A stretch of DNA of 24,352 bases, taken from NCBI GenBank assembly GCA_030064795.1, contig JASJEI010000095.1, positions 1 to 24,352 on the forward strand, written 5' to 3'. How positions within the stretch are numbered: the first letter of the stretch is position 1; each line of letters starts with the position of its first letter. The position numbers were made by a program, and so were the translations under genes. Positions 24,232 to 24,352 of this stretch are shown one piece after another. The DNA is from Pleurocapsa sp. MO_226.B13 (GTDB taxonomy: Bacteria; Cyanobacteriota; Cyanobacteriia; Cyanobacteriales; Xenococcaceae). A model generated the notes under the pieces. The model saw only the letters and a program-made list of their open reading frames with translations, had not been told where the DNA came from and did no database searches.

Positions 24232-24352
24232 TTGACATCTCCCGCTTTTGAAAAAACGGGATTCTAAGCAGATGTTGCTACGGGTGCTTGAAGCACCGCT
24301 TCGCAACGCTTACGATCTACTTTCTTTAGACAAGACAAAGTGTATCGTTTGG
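24232..24352 (-). mobile_element. Possible IS200/IS605-type right end, cut by the window
   Basis: From TTGACATCT at 24232 the sequence enters a stem (CCCG 24241-24244 with CGGG 24257-24260, also TTTT/AAAA), then GATTCTAAG, then a second hairpin, GGTGCTTGAAGCACC (24283-24297). On the minus strand this reads as a GAATCCCG...CGGGAGATGTCAA block, which resembles the end downstream of tnpB genes in cyanobacterial IS200/IS605 elements. The tnpB-type gene, if present, would lie beyond 24352 on the minus strand. The resemblance is from memory and no transposase codons are secure within the window. Confidence 0.4.

Noticed and set aside
1..24352. CRISPR arrays, tRNA or rRNA genes.
   Set aside because: No regularly spaced repeats of suitable length and no cloverleaf or rRNA-like sequence were noticed on either strand.

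Overview
The window looks like a cyanobacterial chromosome segment. Evidence: GCGATCGC (HIP1) octamers are scattered through genes on both strands, for example at 3783 and 17523. Several genes are typical of cyanobacteria: gun4 (tetrapyrrole synthesis), psb30/ycf12 (photosystem II), ictB, a COP23-type exported protein, a NatE-like amino-acid transporter ATPase and a serine/threonine kinase with a TPR tail. Base composition is moderately AT-rich, with long AT-rich spacers. The species cannot be named from this alone.

Layout. 1-4000: a possible 122-bp MITE-like element, then a P1B-like metal ATPase with an HMA_2-like N-terminus but no cysteine metal motif. It is followed by a small DUF5132-like membrane protein and, on the opposite strand, a paralogue of it. 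Between and around them are a duplicated gene tail (39 bp identical) and a decayed CHAT-domain fragment, so this is the most plastic part of the window. 3961-7811: an 8-oxoguanine-deaminase-type amidohydrolase, a rhomboid protease and IctB. 7885-11422 (all minus): a degenerate GAF histidine kinase, Gun4 and a NarL/LuxR-type response regulator. 11653-15173 (plus): NADP isocitrate dehydrogenase with a strong 3' hairpin, then a membrane Ser/Thr kinase with TPRs. 15234-17331: an exported COP23-like protein, a spacer rich in palindromes including an 84-nt nested one, natE, and the 43-residue psb30. 17417-19005 (minus): KDPG aldolase and an M48 metalloprotease. 19432-24092 (plus): a hybrid histidine kinase overlapping by one base with a REC-PAS-GGDEF-EAL protein, a probable phosphorelay feeding cyclic di-GMP turnover. 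24232-24352 resembles an IS200/IS605-type right end running off the window.

How the genes work together. Most are housekeeping or signalling genes in short independent units. Two groups look functionally joined: the ATPase with its DUF5132-like partner (31-nt gap, with a paralogue facing it), and the overlapping two-component/c-di-GMP pair. The strongest candidate for an undescribed system is the ATPase plus the two DUF5132-like proteins. A cysteine-free P1B-like pump with an HMA_2-like domain next to small glycine/alanine-rich membrane proteins recalls the P1B6-ATPase-based ferrosome loci of anaerobes, but that link is inference only.
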